Shown in pieces: positions 37,216 to 47,346 of a stretch of DNA of 64,000 nt. Origin of the DNA: Diaporthe sp. PMI_573. Lineage: Eukaryota > Ascomycota > Sordariomycetes > Diaporthales > Diaporthaceae. The DNA lies in NCBI GenBank assembly GCA_021399435.1, contig JAJTUP010000006.1:806001-870000 (forward strand), written 5' to 3'. Position 1 is the first letter of the stretch. Each line of letters opens with the position of its first letter. The position numbers and the translations under genes are program-made. The notes below the pieces were generated by a model, which worked only from the letters and a program-made list of their open reading frames with translations, ran no database searches and was not told the DNA's origin.

Positions 37216-39012
37216 ATGAGCGATCGGGCGCCAAAGGTGCAGGCCTGCGATGGCTGTCGGACCCGGAAGGTGAGGTGCAACGGCCGGCAACCATGCCCGC
37301 AATGCGAACACTTCAATCTACACTGCACGTTCTCGCCGAAGAAAGAGCGCACATACGGCCGACGTGGCCGCCTGGTCGCACAGTTAAGAAAGGGAGGAAG
37401 CGATAAAGAATCGAGGCCTGGCTCAGACTCATCATTTCCTCCTCTTCGTCCACGCGGTTCAGACAATGGCCGAGAAGAAACATTCAAGATCACCCCAGTT
37501 TCAACTTCTCCTCCGGCGCAAGATGCCATGCACAGCGGGGATAACTCTGCGGTCAAGTCATATATGGGAAGTCATGGTTCACTTACTACAAAATCAACCA
37601 AAGATACCCCATCACCTATCATACCGCATGCGAATTATACAATGGAGTACTTCCAAGCTCTCATCCCGGACTTCGAAAACTACACCTACCCAGTGAATCC
37701 CATCGTCACATCGGAGCAAATTCGCGCCTCTATCGAGCTGATGTCAACCGATGCTACACATGCGGCCCTTGTCTACAGCTTTGCAGCTGTCACCATCAAT
37801 TTGACCATGACCCAACAACAACACACCCATAAATTAAGCATCAGCTTCATCAACAGCAACGAGCTGGGAATGCCCACCACAACTTCGGAACGTATACACG
37901 ACCTCATGAACCATTCTCTCCGCGCTAGAGGGCGAGCAACACCGATCGACGCTTTATCGGACAGAGTTCTTTTGGAAGACCTGATCGAGATCCGTATCGC
38001 GACCTGTATCTTCCTCGAAATTTGCTGGATGGCCTTCAAAAAGCCCGAGCAAGCCTTCCTGATTCTCAGGGAGGCAATTGCATTGATTCAGCTGCTACAT
38101 GTAGACAGAGGCCCGGGCGCGCTTACAGAACCTGAATATGCGCGGCGGCAAAGGATATATTGGGAAGCATACATCCACGAGCGATTCTTGACCATAACGA
38201 ATTGCTTTCCGTCGATCATGCCTCCTCTGAGGAACTCACAAAGTATGATGGATCACTCCATACCTATCAACATCGATTCAGGCTTCAAACGATTAATCAA
38301 GCTGTTTCTCATACTCGACGATGACCTTCTCGCGAACTGGATGGCCCAGAACGACAACGCTGTTGACCCACTAAACGGCAACCGACTTGACAACGATGGC
38401 ATCACAGTCGAGTGGATCGAGCAGAAACAGCAGCAACTGGACGACGAAGAAGCCGAGGTTGAAGCAGAGCAGCAACGCCTGCAGGGGGCCCCGGCAGCAC
38501 TGACAGAATTGCAACTGGCGGATCTCTTCATCACCCGGGCGTGGATGCGGACAATTGTCTGGCAGCTTGCCATGTCGGACTTCCTGCTGTCCAGCGGGCC
38601 GGCGGGCTCGGAGAGACACGAGGCGCTCTCGCTCTTCTTCCCTGCCCATCGCCTGTCCGCACAGCTGCGCAAGCTCGCACAGTTCCAGGTGGAGACGAGC
38701 ATCGGGAAGCATGGGAGCGGCATATTGCAGAAGATATTTGAGATTGCTAACACTATCGCTGATGTTATGACTTTGTTCCCTGTGGCTTCGACAGGCGCTG
38801 AGGCTACAGGGGAGGAGGGGAGGATGAGGAATGACGGGGAGGAAAGCCTGGGGTTTGAGCAGAACCAGTCTATTCAGTGCATGTCGGACTTGCTGCTCTT
38901 GGTCAAGGTCCTGCTGTCCTTTGAAAGGATAGACAAGACGCAACGTGATATTATCCTCTCGAAAGTGAAGACACTCAAGACCATCTTCCCTGGAACAGAG
39001 TTCGACAATTGA
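37216..39012 (+). CDS. Zn2Cys6 transcription factor beside the sugar transporter
   Basis: Intronless, 598 residues. The DNA-binding cluster sits at residues 11-37: Cys11, 14, 21, 27, 30 and 37, spacing C-x2-C-x6-C-x5-C-x2-C-x6-C, with the basic loop RTRKVR. A basic linker (KKERTYGRRGRL) follows, then a low-complexity stretch to about 135. From about 145 a helical fungal-specific regulatory domain runs on (TSEQIRASIELMSTDATHAA, IATCIFLEICWMAFKKPEQA, ERFLTITNCFPSIMPP). A Gln/Glu-rich coiled segment lies near 395-420. The architecture matches activators of the MAL/AmyR type, which switch on alpha-glucoside transport and hydrolysis (family knowledge). Its position directly behind a maltose-permease-like gene supports, but does not prove, that role. 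Confidence 0.9.
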   Translation: MSDRAPKVQACDGCRTRKVRCNGRQPCPQCEHFNLHCTFSPKKERTYGRRGRLVAQLRKGGSDKESRPGSDSSFPPLRPRGSDNGREETFKITPVSTSPPAQDAMHSGDNSAVKSYMGSHGSLTTKSTKDTPSPIIPHANYTMEYFQALIPDFENYTYPVNPIVTSEQIRASIELMSTDATHAALVYSFAAVTINLTMTQQQHTHKLSISFINSNELGMPTTTSERIHDLMNHSLRARGRATPIDALSDRVLLEDLIEIRIATCIFLEICWMAFKKPEQAFLILREAIALIQLLHVDRGPGALTEPEYARRQRIYWEAYIHERFLTITNCFPSIMPPLRNSQSMMDHSIPINIDSGFKRLIKLFLILDDDLLANWMAQNDNAVDPLNGNRLDNDGITVEWIEQKQQQLDDEEAEVEAEQQRLQGAPAALTELQLADLFITRAWMRTIVWQLAMSDFLLSSGPAGSERHEALSLFFPAHRLSAQLRKLAQFQVETSIGKHGSGILQKIFEIANTIADVMTLFPVASTGAEATGEEGRMRNDGEESLGFEQNQSIQCMSDLLLLVKVLLSFERIDKTQRDIILSKVKTLKTIFPGTEFDN

Positions 39013-39132
39013 ACGCCTATTTGGTGGGAGTCAAGGTACAACATGGTGTATCATTATTATAAAATTATTCATTACCAGTCCTGTCTCACGGGATATAATA
39101 TCTGCTTTCCCCGATATCGTTGTTCCGGTCCA

Positions 39133-40339
39133 CTAAGTGCAGAAAGCAGCCATCAACCCCACGATAGCCACCAGTGATGCGGTCGACGCACTCTCAGCTC
39201 TCCAGGCGCCTGACTCGGAGTCCGAGTCCGCGGCCGAGCTCGAGGTCGATTTCGCTGCTGGTTGAACATTTGCGTCAGACACAAACAAGCGTTAAAACGT
39301 AAGGAGCTGAAGTTCACTTACCACCACCCGTCGACGAAGAACTTGAAGTCGCAGTCGCGCTGCTGGAGCTTGAGCTCGCTGTGGCCGTGGCCGTAGTGTT
39401 CTCCTTCTCTCCGAGCTTGATGCTCAGCCAGTCCGCGGCGTCTTGCGAGTAAAGGTCGAGGTAGTTCCAGTGGTAAGTGTAATTGACTGTCGCCGTCGTA
39501 TCGTAGGCGCAGACTCCATCGCGGGCGTCACACCACGACCGCAGGATGTCTGACCACTTGTTCAGGCTCTCGATTTCTGTCTCGTTGCGGGGGTACCAGC
39601 CCTCGAAGTCGCCACCGTCCAGTGCCTCGTAGGCCTGGCCGGCTACGTGGCGTGTATCACCCCAGAGAAAAGCCGCCACAACTATTGGTGATGTTGTTAG
39701 CGACTGTTTCCGCGCTCCAAACAAGAGACAAGTTCTCATTGCCTCTCATTGAAGCTGGTCCCTCGTATGCCTGCAAAGTGCAGCCCTCCAACAGCTACCA
39801 CAAATGATGCACTTACTTTGATCGCCGGGGCTGCTGTTTTGGTCCAGTCCCTCAACATACTCCTCTGTACTGTCTTCGCCCATGTGTTCACCGCCTCCCA
39901 TGGTCTCGAATGTGCCTCCGCCTCCTCCAAGCATGTCCCCAATGACGTGGGCGCCTTGCGAGTAACCGGTAAGAACCAGCTTTGAGTCCGGGCAGTCCTC
40001 GCCGTACGACCTGATCTGTTTCAGCCCATTGACAGCACCCTCATAGCAAGCCTCGGCGTACTTGTTGTCCGTGGGGTTGTCGTAATCGATGTCTTCCCAC
40101 CCGCAACTTTTCCGCCCATCGCAAATTGCCTGGACAACGGAGGTCTGCCGTGTGCTGGCCCCAGCCACCTCGTTGTTTCCCCTGGCCATAAAGATGTGAA
40201 TATCATGGCAGTTGGTGCTAGGCTCGGTGTATGCATCAGTATCATCTCGGGCGACGACTGCATCCCTGGCGTGCACTGCGCCTGCCAGCACGAGGGCAGA
40301 CATTACGCCGCGCATAGTTGGTGAAAGCGAGGAATGCAT
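39133..40339 (-). CDS. Cutinase-family (CE5) esterase, GPI-anchored
   Basis: Predicted exons on the minus strand are 40339-39817, 39681-39322 and 39257-39133 (introns 135 and 64 bp), giving 335 residues. It is a secreted serine esterase of the cutinase/acetylxylan-esterase family: oxyanion-side HIFMARGNNE near 48-57, nucleophile Ser127 in LTGYSQGAHV, IVAAFLWGD after the first join, then the DGVC aspartate region and YHWNY histidine. Cys pairs typical of CE5 are present. The N-terminus has a signal peptide (MRGVMSALVLAGAVHA; the ATG at 40315 is an equally good start). The C-terminus is Ser/Thr-rich and, after exon 3, ends with a hydrophobic GPI signal (SLVAIVGLMAAFCT). Likely wall-bound hydrolase of plant or self polymers. 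Confidence 0.92.
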
Positions 40340-41676
40340 CGTGATAGTCAGACAACTTCCGTTTTCGTTTTGGGTTATCAGTTTGGCACGTGGGTACGAC
40401 ATGCAGGAGAATGTTCGAAGACTGGTGGGGATCTGCAACTTAAATCATCAACGTTAATCCTCTGGCACCCTGGAACCGTCGGTTTCTCAGGGGCGGAAAA
40501 GGTCTCTCCATGTATTCCTCTTGTGGGCCTCAATGGAGCCTGCTTGAGGCCCGGATGTGCCCACGATGCAACGCAAAGATTAAAATCGGACCCACGCTCC
40601 GGGTCATATCGAATGGGGAAGGGCTAACACTTGGAATGGGATTTGGAAGAATGATTTTGAGTAAACATCATCGTCATCCAAATTTCCCGTTGACCAGATT
40701 GTGAGCTTGCCAAGCCGGATTCGGCGCGCCTGGAAGGCTGTATCGTGAGGCGCTCTGTGGGCCACGGCCCCTGGGTGGATCCATCTGTAGGATTCTTGGC
40801 CGGACCTGTCTCAATGCGATAAGTGGGCTAGATTGGGATGGAAGGTGACTGTTCTCGTTATCTTGTAGGAATCGGTACAGCCCAATAAGTTTTCCAGCCA
40901 TTCGGTATACAGAGGTCAACCGTCTCTGTAGCGCGAAACTGGAAGTGTGCATTTTATGCGGTTACACAATACATTGAAATTCAAGTAGAAAATGTAGTCC
41001 AGTATCTGACATCTGACCTGAATCAAGGAGCACGCTGCGATACCTTGAAATTCAAGACTGCGTTTGAAGATTTGGTATGACAAGTATAATGGCACCTATT
41101 CAGTCAGGGACTCTTCTCGCAGCGTCAACAATTCAGCAGACATTTGATTAATCTGTAATGCATAATCTCGATTTTCGGGTGTTTCTGCAAAGCAAGTCTA
41201 ATACCCGCCTACCCCCAATATTATCTCCAAGAATAGCGGACAGCATGCAAGGAAGAACGAACACGATCATCTACCAGGTCTGAACACGACTGACCCAGGG
41301 TTAAAACAAGACCCCGGAGCCAAACTATTGCTGCCCGCGGGGAGGCGGTTGAGGGAGTGGTCTGCCTTGGTCCCGCCTGTCTCCATCACGTTGTCCCAAG
41401 CTGCTGCTAGTTAAGCCTATGCGCATACGGCTCAGAAAATTACTAAGGATCGATCCACTAGATGGCCTGGCTTGGCCTGAACCTGACGGAGGCGGAGGCG
41501 GAGGCCGTGCGTCGGGTCCTCCTTGTGGAGTCGCGCCGCCAGCAGGAGGTACTGGTATTGGATTTCGGGGTGGCCTACTATATTGTTAGATTACGAGCAT
41601 CTAGAAGGCCCGGCCAGGACAAAGTCCTCAAGAATGTGTGCAAGGGTTGCGCAGGTCTCCAGCAGTTCTTGTAGAC
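40340..41676. other. Intergenic, no gene seen
   Basis: Holds the CE5 gene promoter side and 3' flank of the kinase-like gene. No recognisable frame on either strand. A coding-looking patch with alternating Glu/Ala near 41470-41530 is too short to call and could be a last exon of the kinase-like gene in another arrangement. Confidence 0.4.
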
Positions 41677-43819
41677 TTACGGAGCTGGCTCACCCAGGAG
41701 CTCCCTCATAGAAAACTTCTGTTCGGACTGTGTCTCCCGAGCTGCCCAGTCCTGGCTAATACCACGGAGTATGGCCTCTTCAAGCTCCGTCATAGTAGGC
41801 CTGAATTCTGGACGGTGCGACATACATGCGGCTACACAAAAGCGCACTACGATCAAATTGATCAGTACAATAGCTGCGTGTTCTGACGGGATGGTGACTC
41901 AAAGTTCGAGTTACGGCACGGGGGTAAGAAAACAAGTACGGAATATACATACGGTCAAAGTCTATCCGTTGCGTAGCCTCAGATGTGTCGTACAGCAGCA
42001 AGCCACCGTAAGTCCAAAATGGGACACCCATGATTTCGATCTGAGAGCATTGGGGTGGCTGATCAGGATACACACCTAAAATCAATTGCCACATGATCTA
42101 CTCAAATCGTCAGTAAGTTCCTTTGGCGGCGCAGGACAGATTCAAGGGTAATAAAGTACATGTGCTGCCTGATACAAATTTGTCCACCAGTTGTACTGGC
42201 CAGCTGTTGGCTCTGCCCTTAAATCTGAATTGTTACCGAGGTAGTCCCACTCTCTGGTATTTTGTTCCTGCATACAAGATTTTTGTTCAGCTGCTGAGCA
42301 TACTTTACCTCGAGGTTTCGCTTTGTGCTTGTAGGCGCGAAGCTATTCCCATGGATTCCGTGGCTCCTCAAATAGCTACGAGGCTTCTTACCGGTGTGAA
42401 AATGTCTGATTTCCCTATTCTCCTGCATCTCAAGAGAGGCCAACTTTTATAATAGTCAGCAATGCGGGCTATGCTGAGGTAGTCAGGGGTGCAAGCTCAC
42501 AGTTGGCCACGGTCCTGTGGTGTAAATGACATAGCAACACCCATATCACCTATCTGCATGATGTTCAGAAGCAATCTCTGAAGTATATTTGTTGTATTTC
42601 CTCATACCTTCACTATAGGTGTGACATTATGCAAGTGTGCTTGCGTTTGGGTGTTTGGATCGTCGAAGTTGCCAATCATCACTGATAACGTTCTTGAGCG
42701 ACCATTCAATTTTGGAATTAGTGGCCTGAAAACTCACCATTCTGTGGTTCTATATCGAAATGAACCAAGGTACCATCGTGGTTGGCTGCCTGTCCATTGA
42801 CTAGGGGTATCGTCTCTTCTTGTAGTACGATGTCTTCGCGCAATGGGTCGCGTCCTCCATTCCAATTGTCTGGGTAGGCTAGTGCAACGCAGCCTCTAAA
42901 GACTATGTCGTGGTTAGATAAACGTGGATGCCCTCGAGGGATATGACTGTGGTTAATCACTCACGGCAGTGCCAGATATACCAAAGCTCCTGACTTTTCC
43001 ACGTCTTTTGGTGACTGCCCGCTTTTTGCAACAGGCTGAAGAGATCACCGTATTTCATGAACTCCAGGCCCAACATGGTCGGATTCAAGTTAAACACCTG
43101 TTGAATGAATTCGGGAGGATTTCCGCCAAAAATGTTCAACATTCCCCGTGGAGTTGGCTCGATGCTTCCCGGTTGAGGTAACCCCCGGACCACTTGCTGT
43201 TGAAGGATGTGCCTTGCTCCTGCCAACCGCTGTTCAAGAATAAGATATCAGCCTTGAATCTTCGCGTATGAGATAGTCATCCACCCACCCGAAGCCAAAT
43301 TCGTTCTCGATCGAGATCCGTCCCTGTACCCGCCTTGACTACAATTTTGTGCTTGTCCCCGTTGACATCAGTCATCTCGAACAAACACGCCATGCCGAAG
43401 CCACCTTTTCCTAGGATCTTGAGAAGCCGAAAACCTAGAGGGCGCATGTAATTCATGATCTGGTATCCCCCGTTCTGTACATCAGAAATGTACCGCTGCA
43501 AGTTTTCTTGGTCTTGGCGTGTTGATTGTCTCCATCGGTACCTCTGGGCGTCTACTCTCAGTGGCGGCGCATCAGGTTGATCTGCTCGGAACCAAGGTGG
43601 TCTATATTTTGGGACCCGGAGCCTTGTGTAGTAGGCTCTGCGTCTGCCTGCATGGTTTTCTTCTCTCCACCAGCCATATTGACCGATCCAGTAATGTTCG
43701 AACGCGTCCCGGGCTTGCTGTATATCCGCCCGTGAAGCTCCGCCTTCGTCACCTGCTGGTGACGGCGCCAGTGGGTCGGGCGCCGCCCAGGAGTTGAAAG
43801 CCGCTGGTGCAGAGGCCAT
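41677..43819 (-). CDS. Many-exon protein-kinase-like protein
   Basis: Exons supported by frame and splice ends on the minus strand: 43819-43289, 43229-42965, 42893-42738, 42681-42608 and 42553 to about 42501. The later ones are less certain, carrying KSWPLLRCRRIGKSDIFTP, then EQNTREWDYLGNNSDLR, YNWWTNLYQ, MWQLILGVYPDQPP and HRPEFRPTMTELEEAILRG. Kinase elements: GKGGFG (137-142), VVK162, the catalytic loop HFDIEPQN near 310, and IGDMG where DFG is usual. The first 110 residues are charged and unrecognised. This matches a Sordariomycete expansion of divergent Ser/Thr kinase-like proteins with no known substrate. The join after 42501 is odd: the next in-frame acceptor is only 27 nt away, so that exon border, or a lesion there, is unresolved. 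The stop at 41677-41679 is provisional. Confidence 0.7.
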
Positions 43820-44758
43820 TTATCAGGACTCAGTAACGAGCTGGTCGGATGTTGTGGTGCAAACACTTGACTGCCGGTCCAGTATGTCTATGGCGAAGTT
43901 GGTACCCTATTGGAGCTAAATAACTGCACATGGCAGCTTGAACTGGGTATGATAATATTAAGGTCTTTCTTTCATTTCCGCTCCCGTGCTAATAAGTGGA
44001 ATTCATCCATTCTGAACAAAGAATTCCTGCCTGAGCGGTATCGTGGGCTCTGGTATCCGTCAAATAGCCGTTTCCAGGTAAATCCTGCCGCAGTAACAAT
44101 GGATAGATTTACAAACTCAATGGGGCTACCAAGTTTCACCAACGCCGAGGCTGCCGGGATGCGCAGGAGCTTGCCAGACTGACAAGAACAAATCTCAGCT
44201 GCGCTTTCACCACCTGTGCTTTGCTTTATAACTCGTTCAAGGTTGGTCTTTATAAGGTTCTTACGGAGCAAACATAAAGAATCCGCCTTCTTCAACCGGC
44301 CGTGATAGTTAGTAAAGACGTTGGTAGTCGGCGAGAGCTCCGACCCGGACCCTGCGGAGGAAGCACGGTAGTACGGACCGGCAGCCGAAGCTTGTTTCTC
44401 CGATTATGTGAAGCCTCACCTTCCACCCCGCTCGCTGCAGCGCAATCGGCCCCATTATACTACTACGTACTAACAATAATGCTGTGTAAGTTGAGCCTAG
44501 ACGTGTCTCAGACGCCATGCAGCGATCGCCCAGGCCGTCACGATTGGGCCGCCTGGAATTTACCCACGATCCATGTGGGCATCTCGCAGTGATGATATCC
44601 CGAGCAAAACATCCGACGGCTGGCAGCGGGTGAGGTTCATAGGTATTTCGACATCGTGATAGTCAGTCCTCACAGTCGCTTGCTTATGATTCCATGATCT
44701 TCTTTACTTCCCAAGCTCTGAAGCACACCAATTGGAGTGCCCCCGCAGACCGAACAAG
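43820..44758. promoter_or_regulatory. Divergent region between kinase-like gene and GH31
   Basis: About 940 bases between two divergent genes, with no additional coding sequence recognised. Confidence 0.4.
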
Positions 44759-46765
44759 ATGTTGACGCAAGACGGAAACCGTCTCACTTACACCTATGAC
44801 CATGAGGTCCTCCACCTCGAGCCATGGGGCCCCAACGCACTCCGGGTCCGCTCGACCAAGAGCGACACGATGGCCCCGGAGGATTGGGCGCTCGATGAGC
44901 CTGTGCCTGATCTCAGCCCCGAGATCAAGATCAGCGATGAGGAGGCAACCATCACCAACGGGCTAGCCCGCGCAACAATCTCCCGCGCGGGCAAGATCAC
45001 AATGCATAACATCAAGACAGGCCAACTCGTACTGGAAGAATACATGCGCAACAGGGACGACGTGCGCGACCCCAAAGCCTCAGCGCTGTACATACAGGCG
45101 CGAGAGTTCAAGCCTATCACCGGTGGAGATTACGAGCTGACCCTGCGGCTGGAGTCCGTGTCAAAGAAGGAGAAGCTGTACGGTATGGGCCAGTACCAGC
45201 AGCCATACCTGGACCTGAAGGGAACGGACCTGGAGCTGGCGCACCGCAACAGCCAGGCCAGCGTGCCGTTCCTCCTCAGCAGCCTGGGATACGGCCTGCT
45301 GTGGAACAACCCCAGCATTGGGAGGGCGGTGCTGGGCACCAATACCATGTCCTTTTCTGCGTCGAGCACCAAGAAGCTGGACTACTGGATCGTGGTGGAC
45401 GAGTCCCCTAGGAAGATTGTCGAGGCGTACTGCAACGTGACGGGCAAGCCACCCATGATGCCCGAGTACGGCCTCGGATTCTGGCAGAGCAAGCTGCGGT
45501 ACCAGACACAGGAGGAGACGCTGCAGGTCGCAAGGGAATACAAGCGACGGAACCTGCCCCTCGACGTCCTCGTCATCGACTTCTTCCACTGGCGCGCCCA
45601 GGGGGAGTGGTCCTTCGACAAGAACTACTGGCCAGACCCGCAGGCCATGTGCGACGAGCTGCGGTCCCTTGGCGTCGAGCCGATGGTCTCGATCTGGCCG
45701 ACTGTCGAGCCGGACAGCGAGAACTGGGACGAGATGCTGGAGAAGGGCCTGCTCATCCGCAGCGAGCGCGGGTTCAGGCACGTGATGGACTTCCAGGCCA
45801 ACACGACGCACTTCGACGCGACCAGCCCCGCCGCGCAGAAGTACGTCTGGTCCAAGGCCGCGAAGAACTATGGGCAGTACGGGATTCGGCTGTTTTGGCT
45901 CGACGAGGCGGAGCCCGAGTACCGGCACTACGACTTCGACAACTGGCGGTACCATCTCGGGCCCTCCCTCGCCGTGGGGAATGTGTACCCGCGCAGCTAT
46001 TCTCAGGCCTTCTACGAGGGCGCCGCGGCCACGGACGGGAGCGGGCGGTTCCAGGGCCGCGAGCCCAACACCGTCAATCTGGTGCGGTGCGCGTGGGCGG
46101 GGAGCCAGAAGTTCGGCGCGCTGGTGTGGAGCGGCGACATCGCGAGCAGCTGGGGCAGCCTGCGGAACCAGCTCGCAGCGGGCCTGAACATGGGCATAGC
46201 TGGCATCTCGCACTGGACGACGGATATCGGCGGCTTCCACGGCGGAGATCCCAAGGATGAGGGTTTCAGGGAGCTGCTTGTGAGATGGTTCCAGTGGGGC
46301 GTCTTCCTGCCCGTCTTCCGCCTCCACGGCGACAGGTACCCGAACAAGCCGCCTCTTTCCAACAGCGGAGGTGGGAAGTGCCCGTCTGGCGCGGACAATG
46401 AGGTGTGGTCGTATGGAGAGAAAGTTGGCGCGATCCTCGAGCGGTATCTCAAGCTGAGGGAGACCTTGAGGGAATATGTCAGGAGCTTGATGACAGAGGC
46501 AAGCGAGACTGGTGCGCCTCTGATTAGAGCGCTGTTCCTGGAGTTCCCTGAGGATGACCAGGCTTGGGAGGTGGAGGATGAGTACATGTTCGGTGGGAAG
46601 TACCTCGTTGCTCCTATCCTATATCCAGGGCTCACCAAGAGGAAGGTTTACTTTCCTGTTGGGGCTAAGTGGAAGGAAATGGAGGGAGATAGAGTGTACG
46701 AAGGCGGTGCAACATCAGAGGTCGATGCGCCGCTGGAGCGGCTGCCAGTTTTTGAGAGATTATGA
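44759..46765 (+). CDS. GH31 glycoside hydrolase, alpha-xylosidase/alpha-glucosidase-like
   Basis: Intronless, 668 residues, noticeably G+C-rich. GH31 enzymes hydrolyse alpha-glycosides with retention. Seen: an N-terminal beta domain (YTYDHEVLHLEPWGPNALRV), LYGMGQYQQP, the barrel with PPMMPEYGLGFWQSKLRY, LDVLVIDFFHW, nucleophile Asp382 in FWLDEAEPE, acid/base Asp460 in WSGDIASSW, HWTTDIGGF, and a C-terminal MFGGKYLVAPILYPG sheet domain. The W-x-D-E-A-E context and lack of signal peptide are closer to intracellular alpha-xylosidase-type GH31 members than to secreted maltases; substrate is uncertain. The ATG at 44759 is used because the frame upstream has no ATG. It could act on sugars taken up by a transporter such as the one at 34749, but it is 8 kb away. 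Confidence 0.93.
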   Translation: MLTQDGNRLTYTYDHEVLHLEPWGPNALRVRSTKSDTMAPEDWALDEPVPDLSPEIKISDEEATITNGLARATISRAGKITMHNIKTGQLVLEEYMRNRDDVRDPKASALYIQAREFKPITGGDYELTLRLESVSKKEKLYGMGQYQQPYLDLKGTDLELAHRNSQASVPFLLSSLGYGLLWNNPSIGRAVLGTNTMSFSASSTKKLDYWIVVDESPRKIVEAYCNVTGKPPMMPEYGLGFWQSKLRYQTQEETLQVAREYKRRNLPLDVLVIDFFHWRAQGEWSFDKNYWPDPQAMCDELRSLGVEPMVSIWPTVEPDSENWDEMLEKGLLIRSERGFRHVMDFQANTTHFDATSPAAQKYVWSKAAKNYGQYGIRLFWLDEAEPEYRHYDFDNWRYHLGPSLAVGNVYPRSYSQAFYEGAAATDGSGRFQGREPNTVNLVRCAWAGSQKFGALVWSGDIASSWGSLRNQLAAGLNMGIAGISHWTTDIGGFHGGDPKDEGFRELLVRWFQWGVFLPVFRLHGDRYPNKPPLSNSGGGKCPSGADNEVWSYGEKVGAILERYLKLRETLREYVRSLMTEASETGAPLIRALFLEFPEDDQAWEVEDEYMFGGKYLVAPILYPGLTKRKVYFPVGAKWKEMEGDRVYEGGATSEVDAPLERLPVFERL

Positions 46766-47346
46766 GCCATGTCCCGGGCGGCTGTAGGCTGATATCAGCG
46801 GAGCCGAAGCACTCAGTGCCCTTTAAGTTATCGTTCCTAGTGTGTGCTCGACACGGGCGATGCATGCATTGAATAGAGGTGAAATTTCAGCAAGTGTAAG
46901 CTCATAGAAATAAATCAGTATCGCGCATTGAGACTGATGTCTGGATGAAGCGTCACAGTATTCAATGTTCTATGAAAAGGCTTTGAGTATTCTCATGTGA
47001 ACAAAAACAGGACCTAAAGAACCATATGCAAACCGAGAGCCTCACAATGGCTCATCGACGACGACATGGAGAGGTCATTCTACCCTTTCGAAATGCCGGC
47101 TCAAGAATGCTGAACAATGAAACCCGCAAAACCCGTAAAACTCCAGGCCGATCGCTTATCCCCCCAAAAGAATATGCTGATATTGAGGCCTTGAAAAGCC
47201 TCGCGGTGCGCTAAAGTGAAATGGTGCAGGCTGACGATCTGTTGTTGTATAAAAACCGCTTCTGAGATGTGTCATGCGACCTCCTCGATGCAGATTATCC
47301 ACCCTGCGAACGATTAATCTGGCCAGATTATTATACCCTATTAGGG
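46766..47346. other. Convergent intergenic region
   Basis: 3' flanks of GH31 and the cysteine-repeat membrane protein. No gene seen. Confidence 0.4.

Noticed and set aside
45161..46327. A 388-codon open frame on the minus strand
   Set aside because: It lies antisense to the catalytic core of GH31, with a high-G+C mirrored composition and no motifs. It is a shadow of the sense codons.
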